A stretch of DNA of 64,000 nucleotides from Actinernus sp. WN-2022 (lineage: Eukaryota; Cnidaria; Anthozoa; Actiniaria; Actinernidae). Both the position numbers and the translations under genes were made by a program. The stretch is from positions 124,001-188,000 of the forward strand of contig JAOWCC010000403.1 of assembly GCA_030867875.1 (NCBI GenBank). Direction: 5' to 3'. The notes under the pieces were generated by a model. That model had not been told where the DNA came from, made no database searches, and saw nothing but the letters and a program-made list of their open reading frames with translations. This document shows positions 1 to 12,842 of the stretch, piece by piece; within the stretch, counting starts at the first letter, position 1, and every line of letters starts with the position of its first letter.

Positions 1-2561
1 ATGTCTTATCAGAGTCTCCGATTTTTCAGTTAGTCGAGGAGGTACTGGGAACGCAATTAAGGGGCATGCGCCAGCATTTGTTTCTTGTGAAATGTGGCTT
101 GGTTTGTTCAGCGGAGTTAATACTTTTAAAATATCATATAGATAATATACACGTGGCCCTCAACATAAATAAAATAAATAAATAGATAATCAATAACAGT
201 AACAACTTCTTGTGAAATGTGACTTGTTTGTTCAGCCGGGCAGCAAAATCCGCTCGTTTCCTCACCCAAGACACATTATCAGCATCAATGTTTCCGCAAC
301 AATGTTTTCTTGTTTGCGCATGTCTTAATTAACAACAATTTTTCGTGCAGCATTCTTGTGCGTACTCTCAACATTGTGTAACATGGCGCACTCGCAATCT
401 GCTTAAGGCAATATTGTTGGGGTTACTTCGAGTGACACCCTAGCCGTTAACTTTTTGCCCCACGTCGTCCCAGAAACCTGTTCGCTACGCACACGGAAAC
501 GAGACTACACCAACCAACAAACACCAGCCGGCTCACCCAGTTTTATTATTTAACGAGGGTCTAGGTGCCTACGTGCTATCTATGTTGCGCTAAAATCGTC
601 CCGTGTACCATACCTGATGCCGCATCAATATTGCGCTAAAAGTTGTGTCAATTGCATTGAAAATCGTCGCGAAATTGTCTCATGCAACATCACCTTTACT
701 TTTTCGCTTTTGCAAAAGCGCATGAGCTTATTGTTATTTTACTGTATGTGATTAACAGGTTATCGTACGGTATCTTGTTCAATGTTGAATTAATTCACAC
801 CCGTGTGCATTTCAAAGATTTGAAATTTCGTTCGCTGTACGGAGTTCACCCAGTTGTAATGCTCTTTGGCAAACCTATTTATGCGCAGTAATCCGAAACT
901 GACTTAGAAAGAGTATGATTTAAAAAGTATTTAAAACATTCCTACATATGTGTATACAAAGTACTGTGGTAGCTGAGAAACATGCCCTATGTATGTGTTA
1001 CATAACATATACAATGAATTTCTTATAATTATTTTAGAAAAGGAGTCGCTAAATGTTATTTTGTTCTACAAAGAAGAAACGGTATGACCGTTTGAAGGAA
1101 AAACAACGGATAGATCAGATCAGATAATTTCGACGTATCTTTTATAACCTCTTGTATTGAAAAGGTAAAACTTGATAAGAAAAAATGAACTTTATGCCAT
1201 TAGACATTTGCTATATTGCTAAATCCGTTTTTGAGATACGGCGTTTCAAAAGCTGGAGGACTTACCTTTTTACGAACCATTCTTGTACGTCTATGAAGTT
1301 CAGATCAATCCGGGCTCCGCGACATTATAAACGAAACTTTTCAAGTGTTACTGCGTTTATACACTTGTGAATGCAGTCACAGGTTTTGCAATAACACTGT
1401 TGCTAAACCAGAATAATAGTTCAACAAAGCCACAAATTGCATACCCACAGAGGACGTTAAATACAGTCATATACGATTTGGTTTATATATTTCAATTCTA
1501 CCGTATATATACCCTTTATTTTACGAAGGCGTTTCCATTCCAGTACAGGAACAACATTTCAAGTATTTTAGATCATATCCTGCGCACCCTTTCAATTGAG
1601 CACATTCCATACACTTGCTGCACGTAATTCTCTTATCGTACTGCACAGATCACGTTTAACACAATATAACATGCAGGGACAACATACACGATCAACCTAT
1701 TGACTTCAGTTCATGAATTTGTCAAGAGAACATTAACTGACTCTGGATGTTTATGTTGTCATAGTATATCATTGACAAATGCTACATTCATCCTCGAACC
1801 CAGGCATTTCACATTAATTGCATTACCTTAAATAGAGTTTACACGTTTTCGGAAAGGATGTCCCTTATCGGACCTGCACTGCCCTGCACCCTGCAGCTGC
1901 ACCCCGGAAGTTCACATCATAGAGTTCACTTTAATACGCCAAAGCTTTGAGGAATGTTACCTGACTCAGGTTGAAAAGTCAGGTCGTCAAGTCTATGTCA
2001 ATAAAGGAAGTAAGAGAATGGCACGCAAGAGTGACAGGAGGGATCAAATTCATATATTTAACACGGCCACGAACGCTGGACCTATTTGGAAAAAATGTTT
2101 ATTACAGATGACAAAGTATTTCTTGATCTAGGCGCTTATCTCCCATCTCAACCGATTACTTGTTGGCGTCCTTTTACAATCACGTCCTATGTCAAACACA
2201 AACCGTAACATATGACCTCATATGGGATAGACGGGGTGAATGAGTATATGAGGTCACGCTAATGAAGTCGGGCAAGCTAGCCGGCTGCTAGGCCGCCAGG
2301 CGAAGTTGGATAAAGTTTATACTAATATCAAAACACGCTGGAACTACTGTCATAACTTCTCAAAAAGGTGCAGGATTTTGACATTCAACATTCATGCATG
2401 GATGTTGGGTAAATCTTTGCAGCAGTTTGCTTAATGCCCCGCGATGTATAGTGATAACCTTACTTTTACAAACACGAATACGTTCACATATATTCCGTAC
2501 TAATAAATGGATAGACGTTTTGTAACTGCAATGTTTATTAAATGCAACCTTAAATAGTCAC
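1..2561. other. Intergenic, no recognisable gene
   Basis: AT-rich sequence with only short open frames, none resembling a known protein. I see no RNA gene, no clear transposon ends and no long tandem repeat. A short inverted pair (tatgacctcatatggg near 2210 and the complementary atatgaggtcac near 2245) is the only local symmetry noticed. Confidence 0.5.
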
Positions 2562-2813
2562 TCAACCGCAAGTTGAGATACAAGGTGGTTTTGTGTGCGT
2601 TATTAAGAGAACGTGTTAGGAGCAAGCTAGGGGTGCTTACCATTTATATTGGAAAACATTAACACATGCATGGTAGCGTCATTTCGTTCAACCGCAAGTT
2701 GAGATACGAGGTGGTTTTGTGTGTGCGTTATTAAGAGAACGTGTTAGAAGCAAGCTAGGGGTGCTTACCATTGGAAAACATTAACACATGCATGGTACGC
2801 GTCATTTCGTTCG
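2562..2813. repeat. Direct tandem duplication, about 126 bp unit
   Basis: Two adjacent near-identical copies begin with caaccgcaagttgagatac. The second copy differs by a few substitutions, an extra TG in the gtgtgtgcg run and loss of a short tatatt stretch. Both end in gcatggta followed by gcgtcatttcgttc. No coding content is visible. Confidence 0.85.
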
Positions 2814-3164
2814 GAGATATATATATTCACTTTCCCCGCTCTTTTCGGTCGTTCCATTGAACGCGCGTATCATTGTTTCTTAAATTTTAAACCAGATCGT
2901 TTGATGTTAAAAAGTAAGCAGCCAAGTTCTTTGGTAATCAAACCCACGCCACGCCCCAATTTCATGACCACGTACGTTTTATTGTCGCAACAAGTATAGA
3001 TAGAACAACATTAGGGATGCAAACAAACATTTCTTACCCTACCCCCATCCTATCAGAAGTCTCTGTGCTAACGATTATTTTTTGGGAGCGAAATATCTTT
3101 GCTTTGATGTTAGTTTTGAAAGAGATATTCACGGCGTTTGAAGTTTTAAATATGCTTAGAATAT

Positions 3165-3785
3165 TGCAAAATCTGTGTTTACCCTACCCCAGTCAAATCA
3201 GCAGTTGCCACTATAATACTAGCATAAGGCAAACTAGGTTTTTACCCTACCCCTCAAATAAGAAGGCGCGACAGGAGTGACTCTCGTTTACTCTGGTCTG
3301 AGTTCTATGGCCAAAGGTCTTCCAACCTGCAAAAGATCTTGATCAGGGTCCCATTTAGGTCAACAAAAACATCAGATGTCTCATGTCCTCACTAAAACAC
3401 AGTACCAAAAATTAAAACATGAATAACTCCTTCTAAACAAACACCCTGATCAAGATCTTTTGCAGGATGGAAGATCTTCGGTCATAGATCCCAGAACAGA
3501 GTAAATGAGAGTCACTCCTGGCGCGCATTCGTATTTAAGGGGGGTAGGGTAAAAACCTAGTTTGCCTTATCCTGGTCATATTTACGTTTTCAAACTTGAA
3601 TAACTCTTTCTAAACAAACACCCTGATCAAGCTCTTTTGCAGGTTGGAAGACCTTCGGTCATAGATCCCAGACCAGAGTAAATGAGTGTCACTCCTATCG
3701 CGCCTTCGTATTTAAGGGGGGTAGGGTAAAAACCTAGTCTGCCTTATCCTGGTCATATTTACGTTTTCAAACTTGAATAACTCTT
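3165..3785. repeat. Composite inverted and direct repeat (MITE-like)
   Basis: The arm at about 3170-3400, with taccctacccc, gaccagagtaaa-type sequence and gatcttgatcagggt, is inverted relative to the arm at about 3420-3595. The second arm is then repeated directly at about 3597-3775 with a period of about 178 bp. Each unit contains ccctgatcaagatctttt-type sequence and ggggggtagggtaaaaacc. The fold-back plus duplication suggests a non-autonomous DNA transposon family; no transposase is present. Confidence 0.7.
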
Positions 3786-4019
3786 TCTAAAAAAACAGTT
3801 GTTTTGAAGAAAAAGTGCGCACTTTTGGCGGTGAGCTAGTTAATGGATACCTATGCCGTCGCATATGAAGAGCCAGTTTCCGCGTTTGAAACTTCGAATT
3901 GGCAGCTAACTTCTAAAAGCCGATCGGAATTGGCAGCTGCCAATTCGATTTGAATTGCCAGCTAACTTCAGCCCGGTAACAGAGACTTGCTTTTAGAGGA
4001 ACTTACTGTGACTGGAAAA

Positions 4020-4962
4020 GTGTAAATATGGGAACAACTCAGGGAAGTGTCAGCGGACCTTATCTTTTCAGTTTATTTATCAACAATTTAGATATAACCC
4101 GGCTGTGAAAGATCGACATTAACTAAATATGCTGACGACTCTACAATCCTTGTCAAAGTTTTTAAGAATTGTAATGATACGTACTACGTTATACAGCAGA
4201 AGCTATAAGTCACTTTAAACATTGGTCTCATGTTAATGAATGTCTTTTAACACGTCAAAGTGCAAGGAACTTATTTTTATGAAGAAATTCTCGACGGGCA
4301 CTTATCCGTGCGTTGACAATATTCCTCAATGTTCAACTCTTAAAATTTTAGGAGTCGAATCGAATTGTAGATTTTATGACCATGTGCGTACTAAACTTAA
4401 TGAAGCCAATAAGTGTTTATATATTTCAAGATGTCTAAGGCAAGAAGGTTATAGTCAGAAAGAAATCGATCATCTTTTTACATCTATATATAGTACTCCC
4501 TAAAGTTAACTATGATTTACCAGTTTATGCTGCTTCTCCGCCTGAACTTAATACTATCCAAGCTTTTTTAACTCGCTGTCATAAACGTAGATACATATGC
4601 TCTCATGTAAATATAACTTCCCTTTTGGAAACCACTGATCGCTCTATATGTAAAAAGATCAGGAAAATTAATTCTCATCCACTTAGTGAATTGTTGCCTC
4701 GCATCAAGGACTCAACTTTAAGACTACGGAGGCAAGGAAGCGTATGGCTAAGGATAAATACGGACCGTTTTAAAAATAGCTTTATAAATAGGTGTGTTTT
4801 TAAATATAACTTAGCTTTTAAAATATTGTATTATTAGTTAATTCTTAGATTTGTATGTAGATTTAGTACTTTTTTTTATCAGATTGTCCTTTTATTATAA
4901 CATTATAACTATTGGTATGTAATTTATCATTAGTAATAAAGACATATTATTATTATTATTAT
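4020..4962 (+). mobile_element. 5'-truncated LINE, reverse transcriptase 3' part and tail
   Basis: This is a decayed non-LTR retrotransposon. The sequence opens in the reverse-transcriptase palm with a GTTQGSVSGPYLFSLFINNL-type block, then a degraded ADDSTIL catalytic box near 4135. The thumb and C-terminal parts follow at 4240-4503, where KCKELIF and LKILGVE are visible, and at about 4500-4837. Stops and frame changes at about 4107, 4208 and 4503 show it is dead. The 3' end is well marked: AATAAAGACAT followed by a (TTA)n tail at about 4941-4962. The N-terminal endonuclease region is missing, as expected for 5' truncation on insertion. The clade is probably CR1/L2/Jockey-like, but I cannot fix it without alignment. 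Confidence 0.8.
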
Positions 4963-4964
4963 GT

Positions 4965-5071
4965 ACTGTTTAAAACACGAACAGCAGTGTTTTATTAAGT
5001 TTAAAAATTTGAGGGCGAAGCCCGAGAATTTTTAGACTTGATAAAACACGTGCTGTGAGTGTTTTAAACGG
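4965..5071. repeat. Short palindromic MITE
   Basis: Terminal inverted arms pair actgtttaaaacac at the left with gtgttttaaacgg at the right. The loop holds the self-complementary gagggcgaagcccgag. It sits immediately after the LINE tail. The same loop motif recurs near 17760. Confidence 0.7.
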
Positions 5072-5969
5072 CTTCAAAAACGCTTTTAAGAATGCAATGA
5101 AAGAAAGACGCACATATCAAGGGATGGTTACTTAATGAACCATTGAACCTTTGTATTTACAACGCCATGCAAAATATTCGAGTAATCACCGCCTGCAATT
5201 ACGAACATCTCAAGGGAATGACATGAAGAAATTACCATACTATGTTGTTTGAAGCGGCATTTCGCAATGCAAGAATAAGACCTGCACTTGAAGGATTTGG
5301 TGTCGTGGTTTACCTCGATAAAGTTCAAGACTTGGAAAACGATGCGACTGACATGACGGCAGACTCTAAAGTTTTGACCCCGGCACAAAATATGTAAGTT
5401 TAATGCACGTTTTTATTATTTTACGGCTTTGAGTTTGGTTTAATAATTGGAACTAAACAGTGGCTCGGCAAACAAGTAATGGTAGTTGGATAACTTCATT
5501 TAAAAAATATTATCTGTGTATCTAGGTAGTTTGCTGATATTAGTAAATTTAGTGCAAAATATATTATCTAGGTACCTTATGTTCCGTGTACTTTTTGCTA
5601 TCTTTGGGTCTTTATCAGTGAATTCTTAATTAGGATGAAACTTTATATAAAATTTCATGTTCATTAGTATTCTTTATATAAAACGTTCATCCTAATTAGC
5701 AATTCAATGAGAAAGCTGAAACATCAATAGAAATTCCATTGTCTCATTCATTAACCCCGTTTCCCCCTGGGACAGAATTCAAATCCCTCCGCGGGCCTTT
5801 TAGAATGATGAGATTTTATCAGGTATAAAGGAGCATACACGTGACTGATTTGCTTCATCTGATTGGACAAAATGCTCATTAATTATTCATGAGTTTTTGA
5901 AATGTATCTATTTCAGTTATTTAATGATTTGATTTATTAATTAATTTATTTAATATTTATTTGTTCATT
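5072..5969. other. No recognisable feature
   Basis: Non-coding sequence, apart from one short unrecognised minus-strand open frame (5128-5388) with no domain that I can name. A short inverted pair, tatataaaatttcatg with a matching actttatataaa-type block near 5640-5690, may be a small foldback. Confidence 0.4.
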
Positions 5970-6255
5970 ATTGCGTTTTCTGTGGCATCTCCTTCCTTGT
6001 GGAATGCGCTTCCCAAGGAAGTGAGATCATGCAACTCGCTGTCTTCTTTTAAAAGTAATCTTATATAAAACGCATTTATTTCGCCACGCTTTTTACATAT
6101 GCTTTATAGTATAGTGTTTATATAGTGTTTTATTTCTCAAGTTTTTTATACAATCATGTAATTGTTATCAGATTTTTATTGATACCATTGTAAAGCGACT
6201 ATAGAGCTGTAAAGTATAGGCGCTATATAATTGATTATTATTTATTATTATTGTA
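5970..6255 (+). mobile_element. LINE 3' end, CR1/L2-like C-terminus and 3' UTR
   Basis: At about 5972-6065 the plus strand encodes the typical non-LTR C-terminal block LWNALPKEVRSCNSLSSFKS, which lies after the reverse transcriptase in CR1/L2-type elements. It is followed by a 3' UTR ending in ggcgctatataattgatta and a (TTA)n tail near 6235-6253, a classic LINE terminus. The reverse transcriptase itself is absent (5' truncation). No intact ORF remains. Confidence 0.75.
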
Positions 6256-6599
6256 ACGGTTGACCATGCTGTGTAACGGTTGACCATGCTGACCATGGCT
6301 CCCTTCACTAGATGCTGTAAGGCTTTGTGAAGAATAAAAGTAGATGTAGATGTATTCTGTTCTCTGACAAAACACGACTCGAAACTGAAAAGAGTACAGG
6401 AATCACAAGCCGTGTGATTTGGGGAGTAGGGGATCGTTTTTGAATATTTAGAGCTCAAAGGGCTCGAGGTTACTCAAACGCGATCGTGGCGTTCATGTAC
6501 CAAAATCAGACGAAAACTTAAAACGACGAAATATATAACGTTACCGTTTTTATTTTGGAAGATAACCATGCCCCAGGTTTTGCATTTTTATCAGCGTGA

Positions 6600-6780
6600 A
6601 TGGTATATATATATATACACTCGTTTTCAAAAACATTGCTTTTGATTTTTATATATATATATATAATAATGTTCTCCATTGTTTTAGCCGTCAAATTTGA
6701 CAAGAATACAAAAGCTATATATATATATATTTGCAGTGCAATGTTTTTGAAATCGGGTGTGTGTATATATATATATAGCT
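6600..6780. repeat. Cluster of (TA)n microsatellites
   Basis: Four runs of alternating TA of about 10-16 bp lie near 6604, 6649, 6716 and 6763, separated by partly similar sequence such as ttttcaaaaacattgctttt and atgtttttgaaatc. This looks like a decayed local repeat or MITE. A 20-bp direct repeat of gtaacggttgaccatgctg lies just upstream at about 6253-6295. Confidence 0.6.
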
Positions 6781-7185
6781 TTTTTAAAGCTTTAATAATT
6801 TTTTCATTTTTATTAGCGTGAAAAACGTGAATTGCTTGTTAAGTTATTCATTGTGGAAAAGACTTACCTTGCAACGGGCCTGCCATGACAACTGCAAACA
6901 CGCTGAATTTTAATTTGATTCGTAAACGGTTCGAGCTGGGTCCTGACTTTGATCAGCCTCTGTTAGGGTATTAAAATTCCGACAAGCCGAGCGACACGGC
7001 GTTGAAACCCCGAGCGACATGAAGGAAATGAAATAACGACAGAGAGAAATAAGAAAACAATAGACAACAGAAATTCCGACAGCGACATGCCAACCTTCCG
7101 AGACTCTGTGGTACGTTTTTGGGCAGCCTGTGGTTTAGCGTCACGTTACCCAGAGAGCCCTGGGTATGAGGCAGGTGATTCCAAA

Positions 7186-10100
7186 ATGGCGGCGCACGTG
7201 GATCGCGTTGTTATGCCTGGAGATGTATTGTGCAGTATACAAGATCTACAGCTCACTGTCGAGGGTAGAAGTAAAGTAAGGCTAGGACCAGGACTAAGGC
7301 AAGACAATGATAGTGTAGTTGCATTTAAATCTGGTGTCCTCAGACATCGTACGCCTGCCATTTACTGGATCGACAGCAACCAAAAACGGGTGAGTTGGAT
7401 AAATTATTGATGCTCTCTCAGTCATTGTACATGTAAAGGTAATTCACTAATTGTAAACGTACGTTTATTCACATCTGCTACCCCTTCACAAAGCATCTTG
7501 CTGTAGTTGAATAGCTCGCACTTTCATATTATAGTAGATGCACTGTTAATCGAATTAAATCTTCAAGTTACATGTAATGGCTCCATCAATTCCAAACCTG
7601 CCCAACCCCCTCCCCACATAGTAGGGCATTGGACTGAGTTTTAGTTCCAGGGGTGGGGCATAATTTTGCCAGAAAAGAAAAGTTGGGAGGTGGGGAATTG
7701 GTAATAGCTAGTTTACCACAGGTAGCCCAATCTTACGATTTGTATGAGCGATTACAAATATATGGAATTTCACTATTATCACTGTAATACTCTGACCTAT
7801 AATAAAATGTTTCAAAAACCTTTGCTTTCCCTTGTAGTCATTACCGTTCATGTCCATGGTGATACCTGAGCCGTTTAACCTTGATTTAGGGTGGTTTTTG
7901 AATTCTCAATTTTCTCCCTCTTAGAAGAAATTAAAGGTAGGAGTCCTTGAACTCGGCTGACTCTACTCAACCTGCTATAAATCTAATAATTTCAAAATCA
8001 CAGCGATTTCACCACAGGATAACATTTCTCCATTAAATTCCCCACATTTTCAATCCTTAAACAAGCCATTACCTCAAAATGATCAGCCACAGATCTCCAA
8101 GTTTGTGTGGATGGTCGTAAAAACATGGACGGGGACGTGGAGAAGTGCATGACCTTAGAAACACAGTATTTTTGACTGCTAAAATAAAAAAGCGAGTAAT
8201 TATGTGTGTATTCAATGCATTGTTTCATCACTAACTTGTCATTTAGGTTAGAAAAAAGTAATCAAAAGCTGTTTGACCTCACAAACCAACACCATCTTTG
8301 AAAAGGCTTGTTTCCATGCTCCCTGAGTGAGTTTCTTGCTTTTCTCATGGAAATTGTCAATCCACAACTAGTAGAGGAAAAGTAATCAAAGAATACATGA
8401 ACATTTTTTCGCGAGTCTTCGACTAGTTGGCTTAGTAACCAGTCTTTATTTGGTTCCAGACCCCCTAATGTTTTTTTACCAAACGACCCAAGTGTCATAA
8501 GCCAGAGGGCAATAGTAAACAAAACTATTTATTGGGATGGCCTAACCCAATATTTAAAAAAAAAAATACCCTAACCATTTTTGACCCCCAAAATATCATT
8601 CATAGAACATTAGCTAGTTTAAATGCACCTTATAAACTCTAATGGAGATTTTTTTAATGACTGACTGGTGCCAATGTATTCTGCCATGTAGCTATTTATT
8701 TATTATTGGGACTTTACTGTTCTCAGGTTGGCTGACTTCAATCAACACAACCATTGATTGCTTTTTCAGTATGATCACTAGAAAATGATATTTTACAATA
8801 TTTTTTAAGACTTTGAGGAACGTTTTGTCTTCATTTATTATATCATAATCCTTTAACTTGTCATATCTGTTTTGTATCTTGATGATTATATGAATTAGTA
8901 TGTCCCAGTCAAGGAGGAAAGAGTCATTGGAATTGTTACCAACAGGACAGGAGAATCATATAAAGTGGATATTGGTACAAGTATTTCTGCTTCACTTTCT
9001 TCACTGGCATTTGAGGGTGCAACAAAAAGGAACAGACCAAATTTACAGGTACTACAAAATATTCATATTAAAAGCATTCTGCAGTGACCCATAGGAGACA
9101 CCCCTCTAGTTGCTTCTTTACAAAAAAAAAAAACATGTATTCCACATAAAATCAAGTTGTCTTCTAAAAAATAGAACTGCTCATAAATGTAGATGTAACT
9201 TATAACCTTTTCAGACAGCAGGCTGTGGGACTAGACACAACAGTGTGTAATCTTACATTGTAAATATTTACTGCTTGTGACCATAGAAACTACACACTGT
9301 GGGCACAAAGAACGTCAAAAATGGCATCATTAAACATGACCAAATAATTAAAATTAACTGTCACCATTTCATTACTTATAGTCTGAATTTGAAGAAATGT
9401 TGGTGACTTGGTAACAAAATGAAACTACATATTTTAGGTATTTTATGTTAGTATGATGATGTCATTGTGACGTCATAAGCAATGCTTCCTTTTTTGGTGA
9501 AATTCCCCCTGTATTAATAAACATTACAAACAGACTACCCCATCAAACGGCCTTCATAACACACATTCATTTTGTGCAAATTTGAACATTATACGACGAT
9601 TACAGCCAAAGTTATAGAGGAATGACTGTTGCTATGACGTCACATTTAGTAACGTCAGGTGTCACACCTAAATAAGGCTGCCTGTATTGTTAAAAAATCA
9701 AGAAAAGAAAATAATGTGACTTTTGAGTGCCAGACTAGTGCATTTCATCAATAAAACTCGAAAATCACTGAAAGTCTTTTTTTGCTAAGGACATGTATAA
9801 AATAATATGATGCCATAATGACGTTGAAAATATGACTTCCATTTTAAGCTGGTTTTGGACAAGAAATCAAAATTCTAAAAACATACGATTTTAGCAACCA
9901 ATGTGTTTTATGACTGGACAAAATGTAATGCAACAGTATTTAAAACTCTAAAAGATGAATGAAGCAATATTTTCATAAATGTTTTGTGTTGTTTATTTCC
10001 CGCCACATTTTGGTGGGAAAATTGGCAAAATTCAAAGTTTCATGACTTTTGATTTCCTTAACCAATCGACATTCGGTTTTCGATTCCTTCATTCTCATCA

Positions 10101-12228
10101 CGAGGAGATTTTAATAGTTTGTGCCCACCGTGACATGTAGGTCCAAAGTTGAATATTTAAACAGCTGGAGTAATTACGATTGCCCGACTACATGTATATT
10201 GTCTACGTATAGCTAGTATACACATGCATTTTGTAGTTCAAATTTCATCTCAGTTCAATAGTTCAACTAAGAATTTTTTTTGAACTAGGGATTTTTGTGT
10301 ACTAAAAATAATTCCCCCCGTATTACTTTCTTCCCCTACCCCTCACCCTGTCTCATTACAGTGCTACATCATATTGTAATATAATCAACTATACTTTGTC
10401 TAATTACCATATTTAGTTTAACTTCACTGCCCTTGCCAGCTGTACTTGAACCACTGTGCCATTGAGTGATCAATGTGAAGCACCATACTCATTAATAGAG
10501 CAGATTTTGTATGAGTGGGACAAACTATGGCATGTCCGTAGCCTTGCCATAGCCATGCTGTGCTGTATTTCTGTAATTTGATTGGATCAGCAGGACACAC
10601 ACAATAGGGAAACCATTTCAATGTGATAGCATGCCATATTACAGTAACCATGCTGTAGTCAGTGCTGTAGTTTGTCCCACTCATATGAAATCTGCTCTAT
10701 ATAATATGTAGCAATATATTATGATGGTGCTACTAGTACCCAGTCCCTACAATCTACTCCAAATCTTGCATATATGCAGTAAAACCATATAATAGCTTGG
10801 AACTTCACTAAACCTGGATGTGCTGAAATCAATGCCACAAACCCAGTACCCCATAAAGAAAATCATGACACTGTCAATTAATCACAATATTAGTATGTCA
10901 CACAAAATAGAATGAGTTGTTTATAATAATATTTTATTACCATTTTCATTGCAGTGTGACTGTGAAAGTTTAAAAGTTGCATTTCGAAAATTGCATTCAT
11001 GCAGAATTGAGTGTCATACAAAGCCTTCAAATGCAATGCGTTTGATTGATGATTGGCTGAATACAATCTTCCAAATGAGATTAACACTTTCAGAGTTGCA
11101 CTTCAATGAAAACGGTAATAATTTTAATATATATTACTTGTATAATTATCAATAAAATCTGTATCTCCCATGTAATATCCTCTGTGACATGCTTACATGC
11201 ATCTATATCAAAATTAATGTTCTGTCTTTTTAGATAGGAGACCTGGTCTATTCTAGACTGGCAGTAGCCAACAAAGACATGGAGCCAGAACTGGATTGTA
11301 CTGATGGTAGCGGCAAGAGTACAGGACTGGGACCATTATCCGGGGGTTTTATGGTCACCTGCTCATTGGGGCTCACAAGAAAGTAAGTTCAAATTGGAAA
11401 CAGGCATTTGTGTGGCTGTTAGAAACCATTGTTTTGCAAAAACAATTTGTGCCATTAAATTAAGGCTTGGTGCTTTTCTTGTTTTTCTGTGTTTTTCCAA
11501 ACCCAGAGAAAAACATGAATGACATCATTGGTACAACCTCAAAAACACCAAAGACCACAAAAAGGCAATAATATTGTTGTTTCTTGTTTTTCCCCGGATA
11601 GGACTGATCCTATGATACTGTATATCTCTAGAACAACAAAAAAAGGAAAGCACGACAAACAACAACATTAATGGAAACATGTGGAAATTATAAAACATGA
11701 AAAGGCATTATTGGAAAGACACTTTCAGTACAATGATGCAATGCGATGGTTGTAATTGGTATATGTAACATACAAAATTGTCAAAAATACAATTAAAACA
11801 AATACAATGTACATGTACTCACAATCAGGAAAGACAGAAAAACACATCAAAAACATATGAAAAACAAGAAAAGGTAGGTTTTGAAAAACGAGAAACGATA
11901 CAGGTCTGGAGAACACTAAAAACAATAAAAGATTATATGGAAAATAGTGTAGCTTATTGTAGCTTATTTCTTACAAAGGATGTACACTCACTGTTAGCAT
12001 TTTCTTTTCATTTTCAGACTACTTAACAAAGACAGTATTGTCCTAAAACTACTAGGAAAGTACTTCGCATTTGAATGCACTGTTGGCATGAATGGCAGAG
12101 TGTGGATAAATGCACAGTCTACAGTACATATTATTGCAATATCAAATGCTATTACTAATTCAGAGTATATGACAAGTACACAGATCGAAACTATGGTTAG
12201 GCAGTTAGTAGAAGGGATTATGAGATAA
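7186..12228 (+). CDS. EXOSC3: Exosome complex component Rrp40 (EXOSC3), four exons
   Basis: Non-catalytic S1/KH cap subunit of the RNA exosome, which threads RNA to the nuclease core in nucleus and cytoplasm. Exons are 7186-7389, 8899-9048, 11234-11382 and 12018-12228. All have GT donors (GTGAGT, GTACTA, GTAAGT) and AG acceptors, and phases 0, 0 and 2 join without a break to give 237 codons; human EXOSC3 is 275 aa. Recognisable blocks are VVMPGDVL and GPGLRQ in the N-terminal domain, [21 protein letters not shown] across the exon 1-2 junction, [19 protein letters not shown] (S1), [19 protein letters not shown] (exon 3) and [10 protein letters not shown] of the KH domain (exon 4). I chose ATG 7186 (AAAATGGCG) because conservation begins there; the in-frame ATG at 7087 would add 33 unconserved codons. 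Introns hold MITEs. It appears functional. Confidence 0.93.
7719..7920. repeat. Interspersed repeat in EXOSC3 intron 1
   Basis: About 200 bp from caggtagcccaa to attttctccctc recur in the same orientation at 24552-24752, upstream of the TCEANC2-like gene, with scattered substitutions and small indels. The family is unidentified. There are no obvious terminal inverted repeats, so it may be a SINE-like or partial MITE fragment. Confidence 0.75.
10497..10698. mobile_element. MITE of about 202 bp in EXOSC3 intron 2
   Basis: The termini are inverted repeats of about 25-30 bp: agagcagattttgtatgagt at the left and its complement, actcatatgaaatctgctct, at the right. The internal halves are also largely complementary. 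A diverged second copy lies at 23529-23730. No coding capacity. Confidence 0.85.
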
Positions 12229-12275
12229 ATAATATTATAGGATGACTTACTCAAGGAATACATGTAGGTACAGGT

Positions 12276-12442
12276 ACATTCTATTTGGGGAGCCACACTA
12301 TATTTGAAGTAGGGAAGAATCGGGCAAGGACAAAAAAGGGAGGAGAAGGGTTCCCTTCCATCCCCCCTCCCCTCCTCTCTTCTTGTCGTCACTCGATTCT
12401 TCCCTTGTTCAAATATAGCACAGCTCCCCTAATTCCCCAAAT
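12276..12442. repeat. Palindromic element downstream of EXOSC3
   Basis: The left arm (atttggggagc, actatatttgaa, gggaagaatcg, ggaca) is mirrored by the right arm (cgattcttccc, ttcaaatatagc, ctccccta, attcccc). The centre is a G/C-skewed purine-pyrimidine block. Related sequence occurs at about 14270-14400 and 14512-14640, which share a ttttttgtcctcgccccatt-type core. Confidence 0.7.
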
Positions 12443-12842
12443 GGAATGTCTGATCTGCAGGCTAATGTTCAGCTTTAGTTCATGTGTGATATTCACTTAG
12501 TTATTCAGATCTCATGCCGGCATAGGAAGAAGTCGTTAAGGACCTTTTGCAGGAATGCAGTCATGTGGTGGTTAATGCTTCTGGCATTGTAATCAGGAAT
12601 ACACATCTCATCTGCTGAATATCTAAACTATAGACTGACGCATTATTTTTCAGCGTAGACATAAAGAGCCTTTTGCAGGAATGCAATCACGTGGTTGTAC
12701 TGTAAAAATATGACTTCATTGTTTTAAAGGCACTTGAACGAGATCGGTAGTGATTAGCAAAACCTGTTTGTAAATGCTATTTATCTCCAGTCGATTTTTT
12801 ATCTTTCTAAAACAGCATTTTGAAGTTTGTTTGCCATCCAGC